Numbered from the stretch's first letter, positions 22,064-32,162 are shown. The stretch is DNA of 64,000 nt from Phymatolithon calcareum (GCA_977006965.1 OZ345377.1:1426001-1490000); one strand, 5' to 3'. The notes: generated by a model not told the origin, from the sequence alone. Numbers and translations are program-made.

Positions 22064-23342
22064 TCTCATCAAATGTGTGTCTACACGAAGCGTTGCGCCA
22101 GGACTTCTCTTTTTACCTTAGGTTGGAGGATGCGCCATGCTAAGCATGGCATGCCATCCACCGAGCATGTTCTCCCTCTCGGCGGCGGCCGCGGATACGT
22201 CGACCATGCTTTTCGGTACCATTTCTAACTGCGCCTCATCGACCGTATACCCCGCATCCATCAGCACTTTCGCTTCAACGCCGCCGGACACACGGTATTT
22301 GTACGCCACAAATTTTTTTCCGGACCACCAGAAAATTCAGAGTAGGAACGCCCCTTCGCGTTGCAACGGGGAGCGTAGTAAGGCAAAAAGGATGAATGAA
22401 TTAGGTGTGATAAGTGATCTGGTTCTTTTCAGCAGCCAAGAAATCGTAGTATCCAAGCCCTTGACTTTCCCACTAGTGCTCGAGGACGATGGCGCTCGTC
22501 ATTCTCACAGCGCAGCATGCTGAAAAGCGAAAGGGAAAGCTACCTATTCGTCCCAGCATGGGCATTTCATCCGGCATTCCCTCCTTTATTAGCATTTCTT
22601 CTCCTTGGATCCATCTACCGCTTTTACGAGTCACCTCAAGCGACTCGCTTGCTGTTGCTGTCATATGCAATGTCATGACTCTAATGTGATGATGATTAAA
22701 ATCGTTCTAGCGCTCCTGGTTCAGCAATCGAGTCATGCAAGGTTTAGTCAAATCCCAGCGTCCGCCACTCTAGCCGTCACAGAATATTCAGAACATTCTT
22801 CAGTTCTTCATTGCATATAATTGCAGTCTGCCACTGTCCACCGCCATCTAGGATTCTGTTACGTAGATCGCAAATACACAACCAATTGCATCTCCAAGGC
22901 GCATGGCGCCATTCTCGTCCACTCCACCTTCGTGCAAAGCCGCACTCTGGTGCGAACCTATAGCCCTGGACTGCCAGGCCCCGCATCACACAACCGGTCG
23001 AAGATGACGCTAGGAAGTGTGCATGAGTAACGACGGCGATTGAGTCCAGCGGAGGGCTATCCACCAAGCGTCGACGAACGGGACAAAAGCTGGAATCGCA
23101 AAACCAACACTGGCGGTTGGCACAATTGTGCCCCCGGGGTGAATTCTCAAACGATTGTCCATTCAGAGCTGAACTCAGTTCGCTATACGACGTTGGAGCA
23201 TCTCCACGAGGCCTTGAAGCGGATCATGCTTTCGTATCCCGATGTTGGGCGCTGCGGTGAGGGCGAGGTCTCGGTACAATCAATGTGTGATATTAGTGTC
23301 ATTCTGCAGCACAAGCCCTCCATTTGCTGCAGAACGCCGTGG
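22064..23342. other. unassigned sequence
   Basis: Short frames on both strands, no recognisable domain. Probably decayed repeat. Confidence 0.35.
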
Positions 23343-23410
23343 AATTCAAACCAGCGGCATGTCCACCTTCGAGGTGCACCGCGAAGGAGGACATGCCTCT
23401 GGTTTGAATT
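23343..23410. repeat. 68-bp inverted repeat readable as the same peptide on both strands
   Basis: The arms AATTCAAACCAG and GGCATGTCC (23343-23364) pair with GGACATGCC and CTGGTTTGAATT (23389-23410). Because the repeat is symmetric, both strands translate to nearly the same peptide (NSNQRHV.LRGAPRR), which is a by-product, not evidence of a gene. Confidence 0.85.
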
Positions 23411-24411
23411 GCGATTCGATACGATTAGAATTTCACTTTCTCTGCTATGTTTGAAAATCTTCACCTCTTGATATATAGGCCCAGCTCAATCAAGATGTCC
23501 TTAAAGCGGGAAGCAAGTAATGCAACACACACTTTCGAGATAGACAATGTGCTCCTAGAGAACGAGGCGCCGATCATAAATCTACGGAGAGGGAATGATG
23601 CTCGCGCTCGAAAACGCGTTAGCAATGTTTACATGATGATGCACATGCCGCCTACGAAAATTTGAAGCACAATCGGAAGTCCCCACGAATGAACAGGTGA
23701 CGGCCCGAAGCACTTGAGGGGCGTGCTTTCAACTTTGGAGAACAAGGTGAGATTAAGACTTGGGACTGCTCTAAAAACCTGTCGCCATCTGCGCATGCCT
23801 CAACATCATGCACGCGCCATTTTGTTTGGACTAAAGTTGGAAATCGTCCAGATAATTCGCGTCGCATCACAGAGGAAGCTTGAAATTCGAAAAAATCAGG
23901 AATTCCCTACTGTGGAGCAGTTTTCTTACCGCGTCGGGACGGACGTTCCCACGAAATCGACCGTTCCCAGGCCACCACTTTGGTGGTACCAAGAACCAGA
24001 TAACAACGCGTTCCTTTCATGTTGCAGCGAGCGTAAAAAAGGGACACAAGATACTCACGGATGTGGGCGAAGATGTGGCGACCCATTCGATTGCATTCAT
24101 CAACGTCGCTCCAATTTGCTTTGGCGGCATCTACCTAGCATTGCCGAAGTGCAGTCGTTGTATGCTCCTCTATATCCGAGCATCCGTGACTTCTTTCGGT
24201 GGTGCTTCCATCAATTGCGGTACAAACAATTGACGTCAGCATCCCTCCATTTGCGGCGCACGAGCATCAGTGACCAGTCTTGTGTCTCACGTAACTTTCA
24301 CTGCAGTGGACTTTGCACCCCTTCAAGTGCCTTACCACTAACGAGATGGATAATCATCGCCGCAGCGACAGAGGCCTGCGATTAGTCAATACCTCTGAAA
24401 ATTCACGCCAG
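23411..24411. other. unassigned sequence
   Basis: The longest frames (23714-24385, 223 residues; 23880-24233, 117 residues) overlap in different phases and have no motif I can name. I leave them unannotated. Confidence 0.35.
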
Positions 24412-24816
24412 TTATACTGTTTCCTTCAGTTTCGCTGCCAATATAACCACGGCGATTGCGGCATCAAACGCGGCGCAAAGCGGCGGGTACCACGTCGCGA
24501 CGGCCACACCGGCGGCACGCGCATGCTTCGCGAGGTCCCAGCCTGCGTGAAGCAGAAAGCCCGCAGCAAGCCAAAGCGGATGATGCAAGAGGCCAAACAT
24601 CACCGCGCCGCTTGTGAGAAAAGCCGCAAAAAGCTCCGCCACAATCACCCCGATTGGGTTCTGTTTCACAAGGAGCGCACCGGGATAGACTGCAGAGCAC
24701 GCCGCCAGAGTCATAGCTATTCCCACGTGGCCCGGCATTGTCGCCTCGAGCCCAATGCCTATCGCTAGGCCAGCTGCGACAACGAGCAGATAGTCCCTGA
24801 ACGTCAGTGCCTTCAT
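24412..24816 (-). CDS. small integral membrane protein, DUF6010-like, probably of bacterial origin
   Basis: A complete 134-residue frame from ATG to TAA. It is strongly hydrophobic with four likely membrane helices (about residues 8-28, 31-50, 55-75 and 112-129). The segment LLHHPLWLAAGFLLHAGWD, then WYPPLCAAFDAAIAVV, matches what I remember of the bacterial DUF6010 family (H-PLWLA-G-LHA-WD and WYP-C--FD). Function is unknown. The frame is more GC-rich than its flanks and has no introns. It lies 258 bp from the divergent RRM gene, so it appears to sit in the host chromosome. Lateral transfer from bacteria is the simplest explanation; contamination is unlikely given the context but not excluded. 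The family name is from memory of the motif. Confidence 0.68.
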   Translation of the reverse strand: MKALTFRDYLLVVAAGLAIGIGLEATMPGHVGIAMTLAACSAVYPGALLVKQNPIGVIVAELFAAFLTSGAVMFGLLHHPLWLAAGFLLHAGWDLAKHARAAGVAVATWYPPLCAAFDAAIAVVILAAKLKETV

Positions 24817-25074
24817 GTCGCCTTCTCAACTTCGACGCTTGCCAGTGCGCGGATGGTCGCGTTGACACTCAGATGGACTTACGAGGAAGCGCGTATTCTG
24901 GGCACTGAGGCTGCTCCGATCAAGGTGGAAAATTCCTAAAAATACGCTAATTTTAAGGCTGGTTTCCAGTCTGTAATTATTCCACGTGTGCACCTCATGT
25001 ACTGAGACCGGCCGCCGGCCGCTCGAATTGCTGTTGCATCCCCTCAGTGGACTAGTTGTTGATCCTTATCCGAC

Positions 25075-25938
25075 ATGACCGGGAAGCCAGCATCTGCTGT
25101 TCGCCGGAGCGAGAAGACCACGAGCACACCCCCGGAGACAGATGCTGTCACTGACTCCGCACCAGACACACCAACGGTGACAATTTCGCAGGCGATGACT
25201 GAGGGTAAACTGGAGCTCCTACTCCGCTCCCCACTTGCGCGTCTTCTCCCGGAATCGAAGCGGCTCCGCAGTGCGCGTAAGAACCCGCAGGCCGTCGACC
25301 TGGACGTCGGAAGCGCCGCCGCTGCCGCCCCCGCCATGGCTACCAGCAACGACAATGTCGCGAAATCGCTAACGTTTGAGGAAATCCGAAAGGGAGTGTC
25401 TCCAAAACCTCCCGCGAAGAGCAAGGCAAAGCCTGCAGCGGTGGAAGACACAGATGAGAAGTCCGCGGTGCTATATCTCGGACACATTCCCCACGGTTTC
25501 TACGAGAAGCAGATGCGTCTGTACTTTTCTCAATTCGGAACCGTTTTGCGACTGCGGCTTAGCCGGTCACCGAAAACGGCTGCCAGTCGCGGGTTTGCAT
25601 TTATCGAATTTGCGGATCCTGTCGTCGCGGCCGCCGCTGCGGATGCTATGGATGGTTATTTAATGCACGGGCGATCGCTCAAGGCGAAGGTTGTGCCGAA
25701 AAATAAGTTGCATGAAAAAACTTTCCGCGGGGCGAATCGTGTCTTTGCCAAGATTGATTGGAATGAAAGAGCGAGGATGGAGGTTTCTAAAAGATCGAAG
25801 GACCCCGTGAAACTTGCTAAGAGAACAAAGAGAATTGAGAAAAAGTACAAGGCAAAGCAGCAGCAATTGAAGAAGCTTGGTTTTCAGTATGCTGTTCCGG
25901 AAATTGTCAAGCCGAGTCAACCTCCGGGGAGAAAGTAG
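25075..25938 (+). CDS. RRM protein of the NIFK/Nop15 type, ribosome biogenesis
   Basis: An intronless 287-residue protein starting at the first ATG after in-frame stops. Residues 1-125 are low-complexity. A single RNA-recognition motif spans about 131-206, with RNP2 LYLGHI at 133-138 and RNP1 RGFAFIEF at 172-179. It is followed by the basic helical extension typical of the family (KTFRGANRVFAKIDWNER, then KLAKRTKRIEKKYKAKQQQ). MKI67-interacting NIFK of animals and yeast Nop15 have this layout, act in the nucleolus and are needed for large-subunit pre-rRNA processing. Function is inferred from that similarity. The length is in the family range and nothing is broken. Confidence 0.85.
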   Translation: MTGKPASAVRRSEKTTSTPPETDAVTDSAPDTPTVTISQAMTEGKLELLLRSPLARLLPESKRLRSARKNPQAVDLDVGSAAAAAPAMATSNDNVAKSLTFEEIRKGVSPKPPAKSKAKPAAVEDTDEKSAVLYLGHIPHGFYEKQMRLYFSQFGTVLRLRLSRSPKTAASRGFAFIEFADPVVAAAAADAMDGYLMHGRSLKAKVVPKNKLHEKTFRGANRVFAKIDWNERARMEVSKRSKDPVKLAKRTKRIEKKYKAKQQQLKKLGFQYAVPEIVKPSQPPGRK

Positions 25939-26494
25939 TTTTCTATATATGTGATGTTTAGGTGTGTAAAAATTAAGCGCTGAGTAACCCCAGGCCAGTT
26001 CATCCTATCCTCTTGGCAATGTCATTGGGTTTTTGACAAGTGCAAAAGGCTGAACAAACTTCAGATGAGACAAATACGAAGACCCCTACCTGCGATCTTG
26101 CTTCGCAACGGCGTTAATTCATTCCCCAGAGCAGATATCTTTTGCTACAGGTGTCGGACTGGACAGATGGCGCTCTGCCATCTTCGCGAATTCCCCTTCT
26201 TGCGCTTTCGTTTTTTCCTGTCTACCGTTCTTGAAACAGCTGCCAAGCGCTGTGATGCCATAATTTGTTCACACGGGATGTGTATCGCGCTCTCGCTAGG
26301 AACAGCGCTGCACGCAATGGCTGAGCGCTTCTCCCATCTTAACTATATGCGCCTTCCCTTTGAAAATGAATTCCGTAAATTAGTATCCACATTGGGCAAC
26401 ATAGCGTCGAAAGCGAGCCCCGCGTCCTGCGCAAGGCACAATGATCAGGCAAATCTTTGCAGTCATATCCGGGAGAGACTCCGGATGCCAGCCA
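25939..26494 (+). other. intergenic, possible remnant of a GT28-like glycosyltransferase
   Basis: A frame at 26065-26508 contains ETAAKRCDAIICSHG and HAMAERFSHLNYMRLPFEN, which recalls the N-terminal half of sterol 3-beta-glucosyltransferases (DAII...AE). Downstream, 26686-26925 contains GWAEK and PEHDIIPYGFLSR, loosely like the acceptor/donor half. The two are separated by a long hairpin. This is a weak resemblance without catalytic residues, so I do not call a gene. Confidence 0.2.
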
Positions 26495-26596
26495 CATGGA
26501 ATGACTGAGAATCACGTGCGCTGACATTCATCGACCGGCACATGCACAAGGGCCAGTCGATGAATGTCGGCGCGCGTTGATTCTCAGTCATCCATG
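26495..26596. repeat. long imperfect hairpin (about 40-bp stem)
   Basis: The left arm 26495-26535 and right arm 26556-26596 are inverted copies (TGACTGAGAATCA and TGACATTCATCGAC are conserved exactly) around a 20-base loop. A few mismatches lie in the middle of the stem. Confidence 0.88.
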
Positions 26597-26627
26597 TCGT
26601 AATTTCTCAAGTATCATACTTCTTACT

Positions 26628-26662
26628 TGAGGAAAGTCGGCGCCTTACTATCGCGTGCAATA
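26628..26662. repeat. short dispersed repeat shared with 45018-45050
   Basis: The string CTTGAGGAAAGTCGGC, followed by a similar CCTT.CTA.CGC context, occurs here and at 45019. I could not determine the element to which it belongs. Confidence 0.5.
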
Positions 26663-26974
26663 AACTTGCTTCACACTTCTAAGAGATGCATTTATTCAGG
26701 GGATATGTCCATTACGCCACGAACTCTATTGTGTGCTTCAGGGGGTGGGCAGAAAAACAACTCATCGGTAATCGATGGGCCATTAGTGGCAATACTGGAT
26801 CCACGAATTTACCTCCCGCCGGTACGCCAGAGCACGACATTATCCCATATGGCTTTTTAAGCCGAGGATATCAAGTATTTGTTATGTCACCTAGCCTTAT
26901 GTTGGTCACCATGGCATCGTTTTAGGTTTGCGTAGAACCTCTCGACATAGGTCGCGGGTTCCCAATTTGTTTTG

Positions 26975-27205
26975 TTTGGACAAGTTTATTTTTAAGGCTC
27001 TACAGTTGTACGAATATAAGGGCAAGGCTTCCTCAGGCGCTACCCACAATAGGATGGCTCTTCTCATATGTTTGGTCTTGGGTTCCCAATGTCTTTTCAA
27101 ACGATTCGCCCTCAGCGTGAAAACGATACCGGCGCCAGCATCAACAAAAAAGTGGTTGAACATCATGCAGTTAAAATTCTCCCAATCTGGGTCGACAACT
27201 TCCAT
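26975..27205 (-). mobile_element. LINE family A2-like 3' tail, degenerate
   Basis: On the plus strand GTTTATTTTTAAGGCTC, then ATAAGGGCAAGGCTTCCTC, matches the complement of the 3' end of the LINE at 31953-33919 (GTTTATTTAAAAGCCCC, then ATGGGCAAGGCTTCCTC). No target duplication was found. Confidence 0.55.
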
Positions 27206-27597
27206 GCACTGTGGGTCCGAAACTATGTCCTCTACCCGGACATTGTTCGACCATTTTCTGCGTGCTTGTGAATGTCGCTAATGGAAACGTGTGCAGGCCT
27301 CCGAAAGAAGTGGTGGGAAATTTCTCGAGAAATGTAATGACAATTTTTGGAGAACGAAAAGAGGGCTGCATGAGCTAAGTGCTGATGATTGCGGCAGTTT
27401 CCTGCTCAGCCAAAGCGCAGTCTGCCTTGTGTTCAAGATGTGTATCAGAAGTTCACAACTGCAAACTCTTGAAACAAACACCGCTTGTACTGTATGCCAG
27501 CACCTTTCCACAAAATTGCTCGTTGGCGTTACTTAAAGAGCGTTGGACGCAATCACGATCATTGGCCAATAGTCTGAAACTCGCAACAAAGAGATTA

Positions 27598-27648
27598 GAA
27601 TGGAAGAAGCTTAGGCCATCAAAGTGTTGCTAGCCCCACAAGGGGAAA
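27598..27648. repeat. 51-bp direct repeat, left copy
   Basis: Starts GAATGGAAGAAGCTTAGG and ends CCCCACAAGGGGAAA. It differs at three positions from 28218-28268. The pair brackets the truncated gene copy at 27644-28213. The CCCC-ACAA-GGGG hairpin, and the AATG tail behind the right copy, suggest the 3' end of another LINE family. Confidence 0.8.
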
Positions 27649-28213
27649 TGCGACGCCAGAGTCGGGCGAGCAGTCGGACGACGATGACTATGTCGTCCCG
27701 TCGCTCCCTGTATTCACTCATCTTCCTCCAGGTCAAGATTCAATCGTGTGTGGACTGCTAGACGCACTGGCGGAAGAGGGCAGGCTATTGTTTCCCAAAT
27801 CAGCGGAAAAGAAGCTTATTGCCTTGTTCGGGGATCTATCGGCTGTTCTATCGCATCTACAAAAGTACTGGAGGCCGGATGACCTGCCAACATTAGTTCC
27901 TGGTGTCCTCCTATCTATAGCTGGGGAAAACGACACCAGTCAATATTTACCTAGGGTTTTCTCGAAAGTGCCCGTACCACATGACGCAGCTCAAAAAATA
28001 GCGAATGCTCGCAAAAATCTTGAAGGTCAATCTCTGTTATCAACAAAAGTGGTCTCCCAGATGAAGGATTCTGGCGCCTCCGGTCTACATGAGACCTCTC
28101 AACTCTATAACAAAAGTATTGAGATATGCGGAGGTGAACTCTGGGTGGGAAGCAAACTGCGGAAGAGCATTATCGAGTTCATCAACAACCTTCGTCTTTG
28201 GGTGCCAGAGTCG
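27644..28213 (+). pseudogene. truncated inverted copy of the 418-residue unknown gene
   Basis: This 570-bp segment is nearly identical to the complement of 28817-29387. It begins at GNATPESGEQSDDDDYVV and breaks off at WVPES, where the intact copy continues to PARAPSSVQRK. The breakpoints coincide with the two 51-bp direct repeats, so it is a captured internal fragment lacking both termini. After the break the frame ends in IRMEEV from the repeat. Confidence 0.8.
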
Positions 28214-28217
28214 ATTC

Positions 28218-28268
28218 GAATGGAAGAAGTTTAGGCCCTCAAAGTGGTGCTAGCCCCACAAGGGGAAA
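28218..28268. repeat. 51-bp direct repeat, right copy
   Basis: Partner of 27598-27648. It is followed at 28273-28294 by an AATG tandem tail, as expected for the 3' end of a LINE. Confidence 0.8.
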
Positions 28269-28272
28269 ACGC

Positions 28273-28294
28273 AAATGAATGAATGAATGAATGA
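28273..28294. repeat. AATG tandem tract
   Basis: About five AATG units directly behind the right 51-bp repeat. Confidence 0.85.
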
Positions 28295-28660
28295 TTTGTC
28301 TCTTGCCACCTTCTCGCTCGCGCCCTCGATTTGATCTCAATGTCTGTCAAAGTAAGTCCAAAACTCCAGAACGCACTGCCGATCCAGCATGCGGCAACAA
28401 CGCGACGACCCAATACAAATGGCTCCTCATGCGAACTAGAATGGCATTACATGCAGCAGCTTAGACAAATGGCGTATCAATTCACTGCAGTTATATTAAA
28501 CAGTTGCAAGATTGCTACATGCTCAGGGGAGTCGAGCGGCAATGAGATATCGCAATGGACAAGAAAACATTCTTGTCGCACATATGCCCCACTGTCCAGT
28601 GGTGCCTTATTTTACAGTGGTGCACGTGCCCTCTAGCTTATACTTACGTCTATCTGTGAT

Positions 28661-29917
28661 CTAGATTTCTGTCAGATAGCGAATGGGGATTTTGCGGCGC
28701 CTCCTGGGACGCATCGGCGGCAAAGCGGGTGCCTCACGTTTCACATGTCCTTCGTTCATACCTTTTTGTGGAATTGGAGTGTGTTTCCGTTGGACACTTG
28801 AAGGCGCTCTTGCCGGCGACTCTGGCATCCAAAGGCGAAAGTTGTTGATGAACTCGATAATGCTCTTCCGCAGTTTGCTTCCCACCCAGAGTTCACCTCC
28901 GCATATCTCAATACTTTTGTTATAGAGTTGAGAGGTCTCATGTAGACCGGAGGCGCCAGAATCCTTCATCTGGGAGACCACTTTTGTTGATAACAGAGAT
29001 TGACCTTCAAGATTTTTGCGAGCATTCGCTATTTTTTGAGCTGCGTCATGTGGTACGGGCACTTTCGAGAAAACCCTAGGTAAATATTGACTGGTGTCGT
29101 TTTCCCCAGCTATAGATAGGAGGACACCAGGAACTAATGTTGGCAGGTCATCCGGCCTCCAGTACTTTTGTAGATGCGATAGAACAGCCGATAGATCCCC
29201 GAACAAGGCAATAAGCTTCTTTTCCGCTGATTTGGGAAACAATAGCCTGTCTTCTTCCGCCAGTGCGTCTAACAGTCCACACACGATTGAATCTTGACCT
29301 GGAGGAAGATGAGTGAATACAGGGAGCGACGGGACGACATAGTCATCGTCGTCTGACTGGTCGCCAGACTCTGACGTTGCATTTCCAACCTCCATCTCTG
29401 AGTTTGCCGGCCCGGTCACACTCGACTCCAAAATCCGGGCACCCAACTGCTGCGCGTTGGCCGACCGCTTTCTCTTACTTCTACGAAGTCCAGAGGATGG
29501 TGCAGAGATGGCCGACATCTGGGGGGCTTGCAAACGTCGCCTTTTTTGTGGCATCAATTCTATAAAGACGCATAAGACACCGCCGCGAAATCGATTATTA
29601 TTTCCAATTCGCGAATGGGGCTCCACCAAAATCCCAGATTGGGGTGTCGCTCCAATGTCTCGTCGTATAGTGGCCCTGACAATACGGTAGCAACCCTTGG
29701 GATTCGAATTTAAACGAGAAACTGATGCCCGAACACGCGGGTTGCACAGTGCATCCTCAAGCACGTCTGATAGTATGCCCGAACGCAGCGTTATAGATAT
29801 GGGCGAGCTGGGCCAGGAAAATAACCCCCTTGGCAACCGCGTCACGATCTGGAAGGCAACCTCAACCGGTTCGTCTCCTGCGTCCCGCAGCTGGCGCGAG
29901 CGCAGGGGGGGACCCAT
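28661..29917 (-). CDS. 418-residue protein of unknown family
   Basis: The longest host-like frame apart from the transposons, ATG to stop without introns. A second in-frame ATG at 29554 (residue 122, MPQKRRRLQ) may be the real start, since residues 1-121 look like leader sequence. From there the protein has basic patches usable as nuclear signals (KRRR, RRSKRKR), an acidic stretch (SGDQSDDDDYVV, about residues 188-199), a helical middle (SAEKKLIALFGDLSAVLSHL) and a basic Pro-rich C-terminus ending RPRRRRKIPIRYLTEI. I recognise no domain. The frame could be a host nuclear protein or an ORF1/Gag-like product of a retroelement; the presence of a partial second copy favours the latter only weakly. 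Confidence 0.55.
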   Translation of the reverse strand: MGPPLRSRQLRDAGDEPVEVAFQIVTRLPRGLFSWPSSPISITLRSGILSDVLEDALCNPRVRASVSRLNSNPKGCYRIVRATIRRDIGATPQSGILVEPHSRIGNNNRFRGGVLCVFIELMPQKRRRLQAPQMSAISAPSSGLRRSKRKRSANAQQLGARILESSVTGPANSEMEVGNATSESGDQSDDDDYVVPSLPVFTHLPPGQDSIVCGLLDALAEEDRLLFPKSAEKKLIALFGDLSAVLSHLQKYWRPDDLPTLVPGVLLSIAGENDTSQYLPRVFSKVPVPHDAAQKIANARKNLEGQSLLSTKVVSQMKDSGASGLHETSQLYNKSIEICGGELWVGSKLRKSIIEFINNFRLWMPESPARAPSSVQRKHTPIPQKGMNEGHVKREAPALPPMRPRRRRKIPIRYLTEI

Positions 29918-30473
29918 TCAAGTTTGGGAAGGTTGGTCAGTTGACAGGGGATTATAGCAAGTCCCCAGTCACAAAGTGCGTGCGCAGCTAACATGAGACT
30001 GACATGGGGGCGTGGAAGATTGAAATATGGCGGGAAGGAGCGAGGGTGCTTTCGACAATCTGATGCCGCGCGGTGCTTGCAGTAGAAATGGTTCTGAATG
30101 CTGCGTCGCGGACAATGCAGCAAATGGTGGGTGCAGCCGGGCGATGGAAAGCTTGCGAGGTCGACAAGGCTTTGTGGCGGCATGAGGATGCAGCATAGCA
30201 CACAGATGCCACCGCACGGTGTCGGAAGGGCCAATTGAAAATTTTTGCGCCGTAGAGCACAAATGCTTACAGCGTGAAGGTGCTCGGGAATCTATCCGTT
30301 TTTCATTACCGATGTCTTACGAGCGGTGCAAAGGATATTGCCCGCCTTCCACTTCACGCGAGACCGTCGAAAAACTGTTCGTCATTGCTGAGGCGGACAT
30401 CCGTTTTTTCGGCTGCGTCCGTCAAATGGTTAAGAATGCAGACGCTGAGTAGTCTTCTCTTGTACAGACGAAC
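29918..30473. other. unassigned sequence
   Basis: Upstream flank of the unknown gene. Only short overlapping frames are present. Confidence 0.4.
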
Positions 30474-30486
30474 ACTTCGCTCTTCA

Positions 30487-30950
30487 GTTCCCCAAGGTGA
30501 AGCACAGACAACTCGCGCTGCAGTATGCCTGTGGAAGATTCCCACAGGTGTCAACAACAAGTATGACTGAAGAATTCGGCACCAGAGCCAGAGAGCATAT
30601 GGAGACCCTTGAACGCACGCTAGCAGGGTACGAACTTGAAGGAGAAAAACGACTGGAAACAGAAAAGGCACTAGATGAGCTCTTACTATTTAGCAAGACA
30701 CTCATAGAACGCATGGAGAACGAAGAGGGCCTGTATTAATCGGCAGAATGCAAGGCAGAAAGTGGTCGAGTCCAAGCACTAACAATCCCGTAGAGGACTG
30801 AGATAGGACTACTTTGAGTCCTGAGTTTTCCCGTCCGCCATACTGGTGGACGTTTCGTGAGCGGCACAAAGGTAGGTAGCATCAGAGGAAGCCTTGCCCA
30901 TATCTTCGGAAGTCTGTGGGGCTTTTAAATAAACTTGAAAGGAAAAAAAA
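30487..30950 (+). mobile_element. 5'-truncated LINE, family A2, poly(A)-tailed
   Basis: Flanked by ACTTCGCTCTTCA at 30474-30486 and 30951-30963. It encodes the C-terminal 84 or so residues of the LINE protein (KHRQLALQYACGRFPQ, STTSMTEEFG, ending ENEEGLY, stop at 30739). The 3' UTR contains a hairpin at 30832-30852 (CGTCCGCCA-TAC-TGGTGGACG) and ends in poly(A). Confidence 0.88.
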
Positions 30951-31424
30951 ACTTCGCTCTTCACTCTATTGCAGTGGTTAGGAAGATAGCTATTGCCCGG
31001 TGCGTTCTATGTGCGATACTGAAGGCTCTAAACTATGTAAATGTATACAAAATCAAACGGCTGGCACAGCCTGTATCGCCATACAGACTGTAGGGAATAC
31101 GAAAAAAGTCTCTCGCATTAATTTCTACACGAGCACCAGGAGCACAATCCGTTTTCTAACATTCTGCAATCTGGGAATGTTTCTTGTTCTGTAAAGGTAT
31201 ATATTATTGACGGTTTGGAACATACAAACTTCAGACAGGGCGAAGTTTACACAAGCTGCCTCTGCGATTGTTTACATACTCTCTTTCATTCGGCTCGTGC
31301 TAGGCAAGAGATGGGAACTTTTTCATATCTAAGCTATAGCAACTTCAATGGGACGTATGTCTTTCGACTTCATGCGTTTGCAGTGCAATGTGTTGAAAGC
31401 TTGTCGCTCCTATAAGTGTTCAAC

Positions 31425-31650
31425 TTGCGAAAACCCAACTCTGGTAGTGGGAATACTGCCTCCGCCCACCTGTGCGCATATTTCGGCCAGTTCGTGTACT
31501 GACACAAGCAAGAATTGAATTACGTTCCGCGAAGGGCACATGGATGTCGCCGTGTAGTGGTGCGCCGCAGTGCTCACGGGAAGCAGCTACGCCAGCACCC
31601 AGAATGAATCAATACCAGGAGCGTCTTAGAGGCCCTCTAGATGTTGAATA
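31425..31650 (+). repeat. diverged copy of the LINE tail seen at 16225-16470
   Basis: Shares ACAAGCAAGAATTGA.TTA, GTTCCGCG and TCTTAGAGGCCCTCTAGAT with the earlier copy. No open frame is preserved. The surrounding 30964-31424 shows nothing I can identify. Confidence 0.6.
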
Positions 31651-31724
31651 AACGTGCACTACGTGAAATTGCTAGGAACACTGCGATTATATAACTTAAT
31701 GTGAAATTTGTATTGCAATTCCAT

Positions 31725-31918
31725 ATTTTCCCCCTCGAGATCCCGAAGGTGACCAGAGGTGGGTTTTTGTAGTCCAATGAATGGTGTTACACCAACAAGA
31801 GAAGAAACTCTTCCATAGACAGAATCCAGTCAAAACCTCTTGGCACTAGGAAAGTTACCCCAAGCGTCAGCAGATGCGTTGGTAACTTTTAAATAAAAAT
31901 CTACCTTTCTTCTTCTTC
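31725..31918 (+). mobile_element. 194-bp LINE tail, family A3
   Basis: Flanked by TATTGCAATTCCAT at 31711-31724 and 31919-31932. It contains only the 3' UTR (CCCTCGAG, GGTGGGTTTTTGTAG, CGTTGGTAACTTTTAAATA) and the CTTCTTCTTC tail. With 14-bp duplications and this size it could be mistaken for a SINE, but longer copies at 18853 and 45140 show that it is a truncated LINE end. Confidence 0.88.
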
Positions 31919-32162
31919 TATTGCAATTCCATGCGCTCGTGCAAAAACGACTTTTTTTATAATTCAAGTTTATTTAAAAGCCCCACAGAGTTCCGAAGAT
32001 ATGGGCAAGGCTTCCTCTGATGCTACCTACCTTTGTGCAGCTCACGAAACGCCCACCAGAATGGCGGACGGGAAAACTCAGGATTTAAGGTAATCCTATC
32101 TCAGTCCTCTACGGGGTTGTTGGTGCTTGGAGTCGACCGCCTTTTGCCTTGCCTTCTGCGAT

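Noticed and set aside
23183-23464. Minus-strand frame sharing a peptide with the plus strand
   Set aside because: The common peptide results from the palindrome at 23343-23410, not from homology.
23714-24385. 223-residue plus-strand frame
   Set aside because: Overlapped by another frame in a different phase; no motif, start context or homologous copy in the window.
27598-28268. A tandem or CRISPR-like array
   Set aside because: Only two 51-bp repeats, separated by a 569-bp gene fragment; no spacers or cas genes.
31711-31932. A SINE with 14-bp target duplications
   Set aside because: No pol III A and B boxes; longer copies elsewhere show that it is the 3' end of a LINE.
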